Below are positions 9,739 to 20,001 of a stretch of DNA of 64,000 bases, one piece after another. Source of the stretch: Parabacteroides massiliensis. GTDB lineage: Bacteria > Bacteroidota > Bacteroidia > Bacteroidales > Tannerellaceae. The stretch is taken from NCBI RefSeq assembly GCF_900155425.1, contig NZ_LT700192.1, positions 396,215 to 460,214 of the forward strand. Reading direction: 5' to 3'. How positions within the stretch are numbered: the stretch's first letter is position 1; every line of letters starts with the position of its first letter. The position numbers and the translations under genes were made by a program. The notes under the pieces were generated by a model. It searched no databases, was not told the DNA's origin, and saw nothing but the letters and a program-made list of their open reading frames with translations.

Positions 9739-9924
9739 ATGGATTACGATGAATTAGTACAGAAAAACATTGCAGGAGAAATCAGTGACTTAGAGTTTCT
9801 ACTTGCACAGGAAGAGCTTGCACAAGCCTATCAAGAAGAGATGGCTGCCAAGCATCAAGAGACAAACAACCAAACGGCCAGACAATGGCTGCTTGATTAC
9901 GAAAACAGAAATCTATACCAATAA
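9739..9924 (+). CDS. Small acidic hypothetical protein
   Basis: A 61-residue, acidic, helical protein (MDYDELVQKNIAGEISDLEFLLAQEEL...) with no membrane segment. It lies 18 bp after the DUF3945 gene and 3 bp before the ardC-like gene, so it is probably co-transcribed. Many Bacteroides mobile elements carry a small ORF of this kind next to their antirestriction gene. The function is unknown. Confidence 0.6.
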   Translation: MDYDELVQKNIAGEISDLEFLLAQEELAQAYQEEMAAKHQETNNQTARQWLLDYENRNLYQ

Positions 9925-9927
9925 ATC

Positions 9928-12900
9928 ATGGATACAGCAAGTGACAAAGCATTACAGCGTTTCGCCGAACTGATGATCGAGAAGATAAAGCAGGTGGAAG
10001 ACAACTGGCAGAAGCCTTGGTTCGGGATAAAGGGTGGGGGACTTCCGCAAAATATCGAGGGAAGAACCTACAATGGAGTAAATTCCTTCATGCTGTTTCT
10101 ACTTTCGGAAAAAGAACAGTACAGCCTACCGGTCTATATGACATTCATGCAAGCCAAGGACAGCGGCCTTAACATACTGAAAGGAGAAAAGTCATTCCCG
10201 GGTGCGCCCATAATGGCTGCATGTTAAATATCTCTTTGGCAAGAGATTAGACTAGGTTCCAATGGTCTACTTCCAACCGACTTACCTTGAGAGGAAACTC
10301 GTATGGGGAGTGTAGCATGTCGGTAACGTAGATAAGCAACTAACTGCTATGTTGTATTAGGTCTGCAAGGAAGAAGGATAGTCATGAGGATAAAGCCTGA
10401 TTGGTTGAATGATAGTTCAGTGACCCACGATTCGGTGGTGACGGAAAGCAGTTACAAACGTCACTCCGAGATACTCGACCTTACACTGGGAGAGGAAGAG
10501 CAGGAACATATCTCGGCACAATCGCAGTATGCGAGCAAAAGGACGTAAGTCATATCCGACAATCTATCGAGCCAAATAGTTAATATGCATCTAAATGGGG
10601 ATTGCCTAAGTTAGAAAGCCCTTAAAAGGCTATGAGTTTCAGACTCTGAAAATCTAATATGGCAACGGAGCCTCCGTAGTACTCTGAGCAAGATAACGAC
10701 TTGTACATGGGGAAGGGAGGCAGTTAATAACTTTAGTACAAACAAAGGAAAATGTGAGAGACATTATGAGAAATCCCGAGCTAGTATTAAATAATCTAGC
10801 GGCACATAGCAAACTTTCGGACTACAATTACGAAAGGCTGTACCGTCTACTATTCAATGAAGAGATGTTCTTTGTCGCCTATCAACGCATTTATGCGAAA
10901 CAAGGCAACATGACAGCTGGAACTGATGGCAAAACCATTGACGGCATGAGTCTTCAAAGAATTGAAAGCCTAATAATGAGTCTCAAAAGTGAGGCTTACA
11001 AACCAAATCCGGCACGACGTGTCTACATACCCAAGAAGAACGGAGGCAAAAGACCTCTGGGTATTCCATCGGTAGAAGACAAGCTGGTGCAAGAGGTAAT
11101 CAGAATGATTCTTGAAGCCATATATGAAGGTGCATTCCAAAGCACATCTCATGGCTTCAGACCCCATAAGAGTTGCCACACTGCACTTAAGGATATTCAA
11201 ATAAACTTCAAAGGAGCGAAGTGGTTCATCGAAGGAGACATCAAAGGCTTCTTCGATAATATAGACCACGAGATTTTGATTGCAATCCTAAGGGAACGCA
11301 TATCAGACGAACGATTCCTAAGACTGATAAGAAAATTCCTTAAGGCTGGATATATGGAGGATTGGACATATAATAAAACCTTCTCTGGAACTCCTCAAGG
11401 AGGTATTATAAGCCCAATTCTGGCAAACATCTATCTTGACAAATTCGACAAGTATATGAAACAATATGCCCAAGAATTTGACAAGGGTGTTAAAAGGCGG
11501 ACTAACCCAGAATACAATGTATACCGAAATCGGATGACCGCAATCCAACGCAAACTTAAAGTCGCACAGAGTGATACGGAGAGGCAATCGCTTCTTCGTA
11601 AGCTCAAAGCCACACGTGCAATCATGGTGACCATCCCATTCGGAATGAGCATGGATGAAAAATACAGAAGATTGAAATATGTGAGATATGCAGACGATTT
11701 TCTTATCGGAGTAATCGGCACCAAAGCCGAGTGTGTCAACATCAAAGAGGACATAACCAAATTCATGAGGGAAATCCTTCATTTGGAAATGTCCCAAGAA
11801 AAGACACTAATCACACACTCCGAAGAGAACGCGCACTTTCTCGGATACGATATCCATGTACAGAAATCAGACTTACTCAAACGAAACGGAAACGGAGACA
11901 AAGCAAGAATCCATACGGGAGCCGTTGTATTGAAAGTCCCCGTAGAGGCTATAAAATCCAAACTAAAAGCCTACAAGGCAGTCGAATTCGAGACTGTAAA
12001 TGGCAGAGAAGTCTGGTGGCCGATACGAAGGAACAATCTGATCGGAAAACCCGAAGAAGAAATCATTGCCCAAGTCAACTCCGAGATAAGAGGTCTCTAC
12101 AACTACTATGCGTTTGCACACAACGTGTCACAAGTAATAGGCTCGTTCGGCTATGTCATGACATTCAGTTTCTTCAAAACCCTTGCAGCGAAACACCGCA
12201 GTTCCATACGAAAGATAAACAAACGCTATCGCAAAGGTAGCGACTTTGTAGTCAAGTATAAGGATAAGAAGGGTAATGAAAAGTGTATTGTCCTGTACAA
12301 TGGCGGCTACAAGCGTAAAGCAGTGGCGAACAGATTTGCGAATGTTGATGAACTCAATCACCGCATATACACGCCCCTCCCAACTATGGTTGACAGACTG
12401 AAACTGGGTAAATGCGAATTATGTGGCTCTAGCTCAGATTTGGTCATGTACCAAGTTAGAAATCTCAAGCTATTGAAGCCAGACACGAATTGGCATAAAC
12501 TGATGATTGAGAAGAACCGCAAAACGCTTGCAGTATGTGAAAATTGCTATCAAATGATTCACAGCTATGGCAAATAGATTAATGTTATTAATGGAGAGCC
12601 GTATACATGGGAACATGTACGTACGGTTCGGAGGCAGGTCTGCGGAAACCTGCTGCCGAAAGGCAGTAAGGCGCCGCAAACCGAGCCTACTCATTTACTG
12701 GAACTTTTCAGTAAGAGACAAGAATGGAAAGAAAATACCTTTCGACGTATATAAGAACCTGGACAAAAACGAGCAGCAGGAATATAAGGTCACGCCATTT
12801 TTGAAGACATACAATGTATTCAACGTACAGCAGACCAATCTTCAAGAAACGAAACCGGAGAAATGGGAAGCATTGAAGGAGCAATTCAAGATACCGGCCA

Positions 12901-13610
12901 TCAAGGATGAGCAAGGGATGCTCACCGTGCCCCTGATCGATGCGATGGTACGGGAGCAGAAATGGATCTGCCCCATTTATTCCAAGGAAGGAAATAGTGC
13001 TTACCATGCAAGGGGAGAAGAAAACCATATCGTCGTACCCCTGAAGGGACAGTTTAAGGACGGAGAGAATTTCTACTCCACACTACTGCATGAGATGGCG
13101 CACTCGACTGGAGAGCTTGAGCATCTGAACCGGGAAAAAGGCGTGATTTTCGGAGACAAGCAATATGCCAAAGAGGAACTGGTTGCCGAACTCACCTCCG
13201 CTACTGTCGGGCAAAGCCTGGGAATATCCACCCATATCCGGGAAGAGAATGCCATGTATCTAAAAAACTGGCTGGGAGCCTTGAAAGAAGATCCCAAATT
13301 CATCTACAACATCCTTGCCGATGTAGGAAAAGCCAGCAATATGATTCAGGAACATACCGCACGGATGGAACAGTACCTCACACCGGAGGAACGATTCACG
13401 CAGGCCGTCCTGCAAGACTACCGTCCGGTATTGGAGCAGATGAAAGACGAAGGTTTTACTCCTTCAGCCCGGTTATTGGAAAGTGTTGCGGCAAACCATC
13501 CTACAGCCGACAACCTTGAAACGCTACACAGCACTTTCGGCATTTCGCTGCCTTCCATGGAAGCGGAGCCAGCCATGAAAAATATGAATGAGCCACAGCT
13601 CGGATTATAA
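9928..13610 (+). CDS. ardC: ArdC-like antirestriction protein with zincin domain, split by a group II intron (join 9928..10201, 12691..13610)
   Basis: Exon 1 encodes the ArdC N-terminal ssDNA-binding domain (RTYNGVNSFMLFLL, ILKGEKSFP). Exon 2 continues with YWNFSVRD and carries the zincin motif HEMAH at about residue 225 of the joined product. Removing 10202-12690 joins a G to TC, making a Val codon, and yields an uninterrupted 397-residue protein of normal family length. Without splicing, translation stops at 10227. ArdC proteins help incoming conjugative DNA escape restriction. The location among tra and ssb genes fits that role. The exon join is inferred from consensus intron ends and protein continuity. 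Confidence 0.85.
10754..12577 (+). CDS. ltrA: Group II intron reverse transcriptase/maturase with HNH-type endonuclease domain
   Basis: A 607-residue intron-encoded protein. The reverse transcriptase has GTPQGGIISPILANIYL (finger/palm motif) and the active site YADD at about residue 312. It is followed by a maturase (X) domain and a C-terminal zinc-binding HNH-like domain with paired CxxC motifs (CELCG, CENC) and a following MIH. It would assist intron splicing and target-primed reverse transcription. The start is GTG at 10754, preceded by an AAAGGA ribosome-binding site; an ATG at 10766 is an alternative. Confidence 0.92.
   Translation: MRDIMRNPELVLNNLAAHSKLSDYNYERLYRLLFNEEMFFVAYQRIYAKQGNMTAGTDGKTIDGMSLQRIESLIMSLKSEAYKPNPARRVYIPKKNGGKRPLGIPSVEDKLVQEVIRMILEAIYEGAFQSTSHGFRPHKSCHTALKDIQINFKGAKWFIEGDIKGFFDNIDHEILIAILRERISDERFLRLIRKFLKAGYMEDWTYNKTFSGTPQGGIISPILANIYLDKFDKYMKQYAQEFDKGVKRRTNPEYNVYRNRMTAIQRKLKVAQSDTERQSLLRKLKATRAIMVTIPFGMSMDEKYRRLKYVRYADDFLIGVIGTKAECVNIKEDITKFMREILHLEMSQEKTLITHSEENAHFLGYDIHVQKSDLLKRNGNGDKARIHTGAVVLKVPVEAIKSKLKAYKAVEFETVNGREVWWPIRRNNLIGKPEEEIIAQVNSEIRGLYNYYAFAHNVSQVIGSFGYVMTFSFFKTLAAKHRSSIRKINKRYRKGSDFVVKYKDKKGNEKCIVLYNGGYKRKAVANRFANVDELNHRIYTPLPTMVDRLKLGKCELCGSSSDLVMYQVRNLKLLKPDTNWHKLMIEKNRKTLAVCENCYQMIHSYGK
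12596..12629 (+). ncRNA. Group II intron domain V hairpin
   Basis: A 34-nt hairpin beginning GAGCCGTATACATG and closing GTACGTACGGTTC. It has the AGC-type catalytic triad region near its base and a GGGAAC-type tetraloop region. It lies 61 nt before the intron 3' end, leaving room for domain VI. This is the conserved catalytic hairpin of group II introns. Confidence 0.85.
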
Positions 13611-13629
13611 ACTTTTAAAAACTATCATT

Positions 13630-13971
13630 ATGTTTACAGGACAAATTATCGGTTATGTCGGTGCGGATGCCCGGCAGAACAAAAATGGAAAAGGATTCAA
13701 CTTCCATGTATCCACCAAGTACAAGAACGTGAACAACGAGGAACAGACCCTATGGGTATGCTGCTTCGTGAATTACGAGAGTAAGGTCTTTGAGTATCTG
13801 AAAAAAGGGACACAGGTATATGTCTGCGGAGATGTGTATGCCGATGTATTCCAGAAAGATGACGGTAGCCACATCCCATCCGTCAGCCTGACCGTCTCAC
13901 GCATTGAGTTACTGGGAAAGGCAGAGAAAAAAGAGAACGGTGACGGAACGGTATCCGGACAACCCCAATAA
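13630..13971 (+). CDS. ssb: Single-stranded DNA-binding protein (OB fold) of the conjugative element
   Basis: Start set at the ATG at 13630 (MFTGQIIGYVGADARQN), giving 113 residues. The sequence has the SSB OB-fold pattern: GYVGADA, GFNFHVSTK, TLWVCCFVNYES and KGTQVYVCGDVYADVF. It probably coats the transferred strand in donor or recipient. It lies 19 bp after ardC and 11 bp before the coupling protein gene. A different, larger SSB is encoded at 22951-23349. Confidence 0.88.
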   Translation: MFTGQIIGYVGADARQNKNGKGFNFHVSTKYKNVNNEEQTLWVCCFVNYESKVFEYLKKGTQVYVCGDVYADVFQKDDGSHIPSVSLTVSRIELLGKAEKKENGDGTVSGQPQ

Positions 13972-13982
13972 CAGCAACGGGT

Positions 13983-15929
13983 ATGGAAAGAGAAAAGAAA
14001 GACCTGTCATTCATCCTGATCCTGCTATCTACGCTCATCGGGACAGCCGTACTATTCCAGTGGGCTATCGTTACGGGATTATACACCCCACTACGTAATC
14101 CGGCCATGTGGGAAAGGCTGATGGAAAAGGATGCCCTATTCCGGTTTCTCTACGTTATCCTGATCGGAGGCCTCGCTTTTCTCTTTCCGGTTGGCAAAGT
14201 GAAAGACGAAAACAAGAAATGGGTTTACACCAGTATGACATTGGTTTCGGCATCCATGCTGGTTATCGGATTCAGCCGGTTATCAGCGTGGTATAACCTA
14301 TTTGTGTTTCCTACTGTGTTTGTGGCGTACACGCTGCTTGTCATCAAGGCTCTGCCTTATTTCATCCGGCGCCATGCCCAATCCGATGACAGCATTTTCG
14401 GGTTAAGCCGGGAAGAATCAGCTTTCTACTTCCGCTTTGAGACCGCCTCCGGGTCGTTGGTCATCCATAAGCCGCAGCAGAATGTCTATATTGACGGCGG
14501 TCCGGGAAGCGGTAAATCGGAAAGCTGGATCAAGGGAATCATCTACCAATGCGCCGAGCGCAACTATGCCGGATTCGTGTACGACTGGGAGGGTGATCCC
14601 ACCAAGGACAAGTCACCCATCCTCTCACGTATAGCCTACGGAAGCATTGAATACTTCCGGGCTAAAGGAGTGGAGACACCCCGTTTCGCCTATATCAATT
14701 TCGTGGATATGTCACGCACGGTCAGGGTAAACGTACTATCTCCGAAATATATGTCAAAGGGCAACGAATCGCTGTTCATCCGTAACATCATCATCACGCT
14801 GATGAAGAATCTGGAAGCAAGCTGGAAGGAAAAGACCGACTTTTGGGCCAACAATGCCATTAACTACGTCTATTCAATCGCCTACAAATGTTTCAAGGAG
14901 AGGGAGCTTGGCATCTGTACGTTGCCCCATGTGATAGCCCTTGCCCTTTCGGACAGCAACCTGGTATTCCATTGGCTGTCGGAAGACCCTGAAATCGCAT
15001 TGAACATGTCCTCGATGCTGACCGCCTGGAAGTTGGGCGCACAACAGCAGACAGCTGGAGCCGTATCATCCGCACAGACTCCGCTGGTACTCTTGAACAA
15101 CAAATACATCTTCTGGGTGTTGTCGCCACTTCCCGAAGAAGAGTTCTCTTTGGATATAACCAACAAGGAACACCCAACGCTGTTATGCGTAGGCAATGTG
15201 CCCACCATCAAGGAAGCCATATCTCCCGCCATTTCCTGCATCGGCAGCGTACTGATGTCGCAGATGAACAATCCCGGCAAAGCAACCAGCGTATTCATGG
15301 TAGATGAATTTCCAACCATCCTGTTACAAGGCATCGACACCTTCATCGGTACAGCCCGGAAACACAATGTCGCCACCATCCTTGCCGTCCAGGACTTCAA
15401 CCAAGCGGTCAGGGACTATGGAGAGAAGAGTGCCAACATCCTGAAAGCCTCTTGCGGAACACAAGCCTACGGCATGACCGGAAACGAGAAGACGGCCAAG
15501 GACATCGAGAACCTGCTTGGCGAGAAGAAAGAGGCACAGGAATCCTATTCCCACCAGACAAGTGGAAGCGGCAGCGTAACGGAAAGCCTACAAAAAGAAA
15601 AAGTCTTAAAGGCAAGGGACATTGCCGGGCAAGCAGCCGGGCACTTCATCGGTAAGATTGCCGGAGGCAAGCCGCCATTCTTCAACGTGCAGATGGATAT
15701 GTGCCGTTTTGAAGAGAAGGAGATACCCCGTTTCTCCTTGCCGGTCAAACTGGGCAACGGCAAAGAAGAGATGGAACTGGAAATCCTGGAAGAGATTATC
15801 CAGCAGAACTACATTAAAATCATTGAAGATGTCAACGCTATCCTTAAAAAGATAGAGGACAAATTAAAAGAAAAGTCAGCAGTTCCGGCAGCCGGGACAC
15901 ATAAGACAGAACAAAAAATCATCCGATAA
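13983..15929 (+). CDS. VirD4/TraG-type coupling protein (T4CP)
   Basis: A 648-residue protein with about four N-terminal membrane segments (residues 10-30, 56-75, 84-105, 110-125) and a large cytosolic ATPase. Walker A is GGPGSGKS at about residue 172 and Walker B is VFMVDEF at about residue 437. This is the type IV coupling protein fold that links the relaxosome to the mating channel; in Bacteroides elements it is often called MobC or TraG-like. The helix IFGLSREES precedes the nucleotide-binding part. No relaxase gene is visible in the window, so it must lie outside. Confidence 0.9.
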   Translation: MEREKKDLSFILILLSTLIGTAVLFQWAIVTGLYTPLRNPAMWERLMEKDALFRFLYVILIGGLAFLFPVGKVKDENKKWVYTSMTLVSASMLVIGFSRLSAWYNLFVFPTVFVAYTLLVIKALPYFIRRHAQSDDSIFGLSREESAFYFRFETASGSLVIHKPQQNVYIDGGPGSGKSESWIKGIIYQCAERNYAGFVYDWEGDPTKDKSPILSRIAYGSIEYFRAKGVETPRFAYINFVDMSRTVRVNVLSPKYMSKGNESLFIRNIIITLMKNLEASWKEKTDFWANNAINYVYSIAYKCFKERELGICTLPHVIALALSDSNLVFHWLSEDPEIALNMSSMLTAWKLGAQQQTAGAVSSAQTPLVLLNNKYIFWVLSPLPEEEFSLDITNKEHPTLLCVGNVPTIKEAISPAISCIGSVLMSQMNNPGKATSVFMVDEFPTILLQGIDTFIGTARKHNVATILAVQDFNQAVRDYGEKSANILKASCGTQAYGMTGNEKTAKDIENLLGEKKEAQESYSHQTSGSGSVTESLQKEKVLKARDIAGQAAGHFIGKIAGGKPPFFNVQMDMCRFEEKEIPRFSLPVKLGNGKEEMELEILEEIIQQNYIKIIEDVNAILKKIEDKLKEKSAVPAAGTHKTEQKIIR

Positions 15930-15951
15930 CATTCAACAAAAGAATCCTACC

Positions 15952-16371
15952 ATGAGAAAAATCCATTCATTATTAGTGGCAGCCTGCTTATTGGCCGCTT
16001 CATGCAACAGAGAGGAAATCCAACCGGAAACAGACAAAGCCGGTATGTATCACATCACCGTAGCCGTAACCGGCACCTCACCCAAAGGCAGTGTACATAT
16101 ATATAATCTTGACGGCGTGAAATTCAGGAACGAACGCACCGGCACCTCCGCATTTTCCGTAGATAAGACCTTCACCGATAAAGTGGAATACAGTACGGAA
16201 AAGCCGGTCAGCCAAATTACCGTGCAAGGCATCCTCTATTCCAAAGAGAACGCAACCATCACCCTGCAAGTAAAGAAAGACGGTGAAAGCGTATTCAACC
16301 AGAGTAAACAGTTAGAGGCTGTTCCCGGTATAGACAACACGGTAGATTTGGTTTACAGTACCGTGAAATAA
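15952..16371 (+). CDS. Exported lipoprotein of the conjugation region (TraQ/DUF3872-like)
   Basis: A 139-residue protein with an N-terminal lipoprotein signal (MRKIHSLLVAACLLAASC; lipobox LAASC at residues 14-18). The mature part is rich in beta strands with alternating Thr/Val. Small lipoproteins of this type (annotated DUF3872 or TraQ) are a regular component near the end of Bacteroides tra operons. The family assignment is from general resemblance only. It starts 22 bp after the coupling protein gene. Confidence 0.65.
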   Translation: MRKIHSLLVAACLLAASCNREEIQPETDKAGMYHITVAVTGTSPKGSVHIYNLDGVKFRNERTGTSAFSVDKTFTDKVEYSTEKPVSQITVQGILYSKENATITLQVKKDGESVFNQSKQLEAVPGIDNTVDLVYSTVK

Positions 16372-16494
16372 AATAAAAAACATATACTTTCTCTTTCGTA
16401 TTTAGATGATATTTATTATCTTTATGAAAGATAATCGTTCTCATTTATAATCTAAACTCAGATAAAATGAGATTCAACTAATCCAGTCAATCGT

Positions 16495-17520
16495 ATGAAA
16501 GTCGATTTCAATCAGATAAAAACAACCATTTCTCTACCCGATTTCCTGCTGGAGCTGGGATGGAAAATCGTGGAAGGCTCTTCCAACTCCTGTCCCAAAA
16601 TGAGCAACGGAACGCATACCATCGTCATCAAGCGGAACTCGCAGAACCAATATACTTATTGGGACGTGCATAGCGACAGCGTGCGTGGCCGAAGCATCAT
16701 GGATCTGATGCAGGAACATCTATTTGAAACAACCGGAAAAATGCCGACCTTGCGCGAGGTGGGAGAGATCCTTCAGAACTACATCAACACCAACCGCATC
16801 ACGACACCCGAAAAAAGCCGGTATGAAGTCGGTAACACAAGCATGGGAACGGACGAACTACATTTCTACCTACGCCAACTGCAAACCTACAAAGGAAACT
16901 ATCTCTCAAAAAGAGGTATCTTGAAAGAAAGCATCGAAAGCCGGTTCTTCAAAGACACTTTCTTTATCCGTGAAGTAAAGAACAAAGGGAGTGTTTACCG
17001 AAACGTGTGTATCAAGATGTACAATGAAAACGGTGTACAAGCCATTTCACAGCGGAATGAGGCGTTCAAGGGTATTCTCGGTGGCAAGTTCGACTGTCTG
17101 GCGACCAGCAACCATGACAAAAGCCGCCCGATAGACATTCTATACATCGGGGAGTCATTTATCGACTGTATCTCCCACTATCAGCTATGCCATTCCGGAA
17201 GCGACCTCAATCTCGTATATGTATCTACGGAAGGGACATTCACGGAAGGACAAATGAGGCTATTACGCCTGATTCTTGACAAGAACCAGGTAAAGGATCT
17301 TCGGAGCATCTTTGACAACGACAAGCAAGGACACAAATACACCCTATGGCTGCATCGTTACTTTCATGGCGATACGACTGATGTCGAAAGCCTGAGCAAC
17401 GATGAACTCCGCAACAAGGTACAGGAACTGAAGAACGTCGAACTCTCGGAAAACAAGGATTGGAACGATGATTTGAAAGTCTCGTGTGGTATCTATACCT
17501 CCACGGATGGCGACCAGTAA
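16495..17520 (+). CDS. Toprim-domain (DUF3991-like primase/mobilisation) protein
   Basis: A 341-residue soluble protein. The N-terminal part (about residues 1-110) resembles the DUF3991/CHC2-like region found before Toprim domains (SLPDFLLELGW, YWDVHSDSVRGRSIMDLMQEH). The C-terminal half has Toprim features: an acidic motif IGESFIDC at about residue 222 and FDNDKQG at about residue 262. Such proteins act as primases or mobilisation factors in Bacteroides elements. A 123-bp AT-rich gap upstream contains an imperfect inverted repeat, so it may have its own promoter. Confidence 0.7.
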   Translation: MKVDFNQIKTTISLPDFLLELGWKIVEGSSNSCPKMSNGTHTIVIKRNSQNQYTYWDVHSDSVRGRSIMDLMQEHLFETTGKMPTLREVGEILQNYINTNRITTPEKSRYEVGNTSMGTDELHFYLRQLQTYKGNYLSKRGILKESIESRFFKDTFFIREVKNKGSVYRNVCIKMYNENGVQAISQRNEAFKGILGGKFDCLATSNHDKSRPIDILYIGESFIDCISHYQLCHSGSDLNLVYVSTEGTFTEGQMRLLRLILDKNQVKDLRSIFDNDKQGHKYTLWLHRYFHGDTTDVESLSNDELRNKVQELKNVELSENKDWNDDLKVSCGIYTSTDGDQ

Positions 17521-17574
17521 CCTCATAGATTTGCTCAATCACATAAATACGACAACCAATAAAATCAGGTCAAT

Positions 17575-18059
17575 ATGAATATCAAGCACTTATTTTTTAT
17601 ATGCTGCTCATTGCCTTTTCCTCATGCAGCAAACCCGGCTATGAGAAAGCCATTGCAGAATGGGTTCAGACAGATTCCCACGGCACCTGGACGGATTTAA
17701 AGTTTGAACTACTGGAAGTGTTGGAAACAGAAGATGTCACCGTATCGGACAGCCTGCGCCACTTGAACAACAAAAGCGCACAATTATCCGCTGTCATACA
17801 AAAAGCGGAAAGTCCCCGTGCCTTATTCAAACCCTCCTTTTCCGCCTATATGGAAGCTAAGAAAAGCATGAAAGAAACGGAGGCCATGAAAGCCATGTAC
17901 CTGAACCGTGACAGTGCGGAAGTTATCGGCAAGATATTGAAATGCAGGTATGCCATCGTCCAGCCACATTCAGGGGTGCAGCAGAAAAAAACGGGTTCTT
18001 TCCTATTGTCCCCCGACATGGGGAAATGTATCGGAAAACTAAAACCTGCAAGCAAATAA
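17575..18059 (+). pseudogene. Small lipoprotein gene with a probable 1-base deletion in a T-run
   Basis: The long frame opens at 17601 (MLLIAFSSC), which would leave an implausibly short signal before the lipobox cysteine. An ATG at 17575 reads MNIKHLFFI in another frame. Adding one T to the T6 run at about 17592-17597 joins the two as MNIKHLFFY-MLLIAFSSC, a normal lipoprotein signal with lipobox AFSSC. The rest is a soluble helical domain of about 140 residues. Either the gene is frameshifted, the run varies in phase, or there is a sequencing error. The function is unknown; it is the last gene of the tra block. Confidence 0.6.
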
Positions 18060-18096
18060 TCCGAGCGTAACGGTGTGTAGCGATAACGTTTTTTGG

Positions 18097-18127
18097 GTTC
18101 TTTTTTGGGCGTGTTCCAAAAAAGAAC
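18097..18127. terminator. Bidirectional hairpin terminator, copy 1
   Basis: A perfect 12-bp inverted repeat GTTCTTTTTTGG / CCAAAAAAGAAC with a 7-nt loop, placed 38 bp after the last tra-region gene. The A- and T-tracts on both arms make it work-like in both directions. The same hairpin recurs at 42491-42524 between two convergent genes. Confidence 0.6.
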
Positions 18128-18191
18128 TGGGGGTGTCATAATTCCTGATTATGTGCAGCCTCTTTTTGTGTCTATACAGCCATAAATTTGA

Positions 18192-19859
18192 TTATGCCGT
18201 CATTTTTTCAAACTTATCCTGGCATATCTCCAGTTTATGCATGTAACAAATAAAAATAATCACGAATTTTCCATAAGAAGACGTTTTTCTTCCCTTTTTG
18301 TCTATTTTTCTCATCATTGAACATAGTTTCTTTATATTGAAGGCTATGGCAAAGAAGGTAAAATCCATCAGGACCTTGTCTTTTCCCATATGCCTGAAAC
18401 GGCGGTAAGCCATATTGGACTTCATCTGTCCGAAGACTGCCTCCGGTTCAATGCACCGCCTCCCCCTTTCCTTGATCCCTTCTTCTGAAGTCAATAATTC
18501 ACAGGCCTTTCGTTTATAGGCATTAAGCCGGTGATTGACCCTGATCGTCCTCTGGTTGGCCTTGGCCTTGTAACAGAGGCAGCGCAAGGGACACCCCTTG
18601 CATCGTATGGCGCGATAACAGGCGCTCTCGGAGATATAACCGCCCTCCGTCCGGGTTTGTACCGTACCGCTCCGGGACATGCGCTGCCCCATCGGTCATA
18701 TGTAATAATCTTCTTCCTCATTATAATAGAGGCTGTCGGGATGAAAGGTGTCAGGTTTATAGCGGGGACGGTGTTCCAAATGGAAACGATTGTATTTGAC
18801 GAACCCCTCAATGCCGGCTTCGTCCATGAAACGGTAGTTCTCTTCCGAGCCGTATCCGGAGTCGGCGACAACCCTTTTTGGGAAACGACCGTAACGGCCC
18901 GGGAAAGAGCCAAGGAATGGTATGAAGGTCAGCGTGTCGGTCGGGTTCGGAAAGAGGGCGAAGTCTGTGATGAATTGGTTCTCGGAGGATATCTGCAAAT
19001 TGTAGCCGGGCTTGGTTTGTCCATTACACATGGCGTCTTCCTTCATGCGCATGAAGGTGGCCGAGGGATCGGTCTTGGAGATGGAATTGCGGCCTTCCAT
19101 CTGTTCCAGGCGGCTGTTATATTCCGCTAGCTTCTCGCCATGCCTCTCCAATTCTTTGAACATCTTGTTCTTTCCTCTTTGCGCGGCCTTCTCTTCCTTT
19201 GTCTTTGCCTCAGGTGCCGAACCGAGTGCCTCCTTGAATTCCTTGGAGATCTCGCACAATGTCTGGGGGGTAAGCTCCAAGGTGTCAACATCGGCCGCCT
19301 TGTCTTGTGCCATCTGCTCGTTGATCTGCTGGAGTAACACACGGATTTTCTCCAACAGCTTCTCACGGTTCCTTTCCACGCTCTTGCGCCATACGAAGGT
19401 ATACTTGTTCGCCTTGGATTCTATCTTCGTCCCGTCAAGGTACTCGACCTCAAGCGTGACAAAACCTTTCTCTACCAATATCAACACTAAGAGGGTGAAT
19501 ATATGTCCGATCTCATTCTTGACACGGTTGCGGAAACGGTTGATGGTAGCGAAGTCAGGCTTCTGGTATCCCGACAGCCAGATATAATAGATGTCCCGGT
19601 ATAGGAGTTTCTCTATTTTTCGGCATGAGTATACGTTATTCATGTAACTATAAAGGATTACCATGAGCATCATTTTGGGATGATAAGGGCTGCGGCCACG
19701 CTCATGGTATAGTTTCTTGAAACCTGACAGGTCCAGGCTCTCGATAACCGACTTGAGGATACGTACAGGATCATCCTTAGGGATATCCCGGTCGATCCTC
19801 TGGGGAAAAAGTAGCGTTTGATCGGGATCATAACTTCTGAAGTGTAAATTTTCTGGCAT
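18192..19859 (-). pseudogene. IS1182-family transposase with an in-frame TGA
   Basis: On the minus strand one reading frame of about 555 codons encodes an IS1182-type DDE transposase (N-terminal DPDQTLLFPQRIDRDIPKDDPVR; C-terminal EAVFGQMKSNMAYRRFRHMG). It is cut by a single TGA at 18696-18698, in the context DYYI-stop-PMGQRM. Related transposases have Cys there (CPMGQ), so TGC/TGT to TGA is the likely change. The upstream 387-residue and downstream 166-residue parts share the frame. I could not define the terminal repeats or target duplication with confidence. Confidence 0.85.
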
Positions 19860-20001
19860 CTTGTAAGCGTTTATTTGTCACTAAATTACAAAAATATCAG
19901 AACTTGGGCAAGTTCTTGCAATAGAAAATCAAGTTATTTATCTTGATTTTCATATCTTATAAAAAGAATAAGACTGCTGTGTGAATACCGGCTTTTACAA
20001 A

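Larger units (their letters stand above)
10202..12690 (+). mobile_element. Group II intron inserted in ardC
   Basis: The 5' end is GTGCGCCC, matching the GUGYG consensus. The 3' end is ...GCCTAC, matching the terminal AY. The 2489-bp element holds a structured 5' region (10202-10750), an intron-encoded reverse transcriptase in its domain IV (10754-12577) and a recognisable domain V and VI at the 3' end. It lies in the sense orientation of the host gene, so splicing can restore ardC. All parts appear intact, so the intron may still be mobile. Confidence 0.92.
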
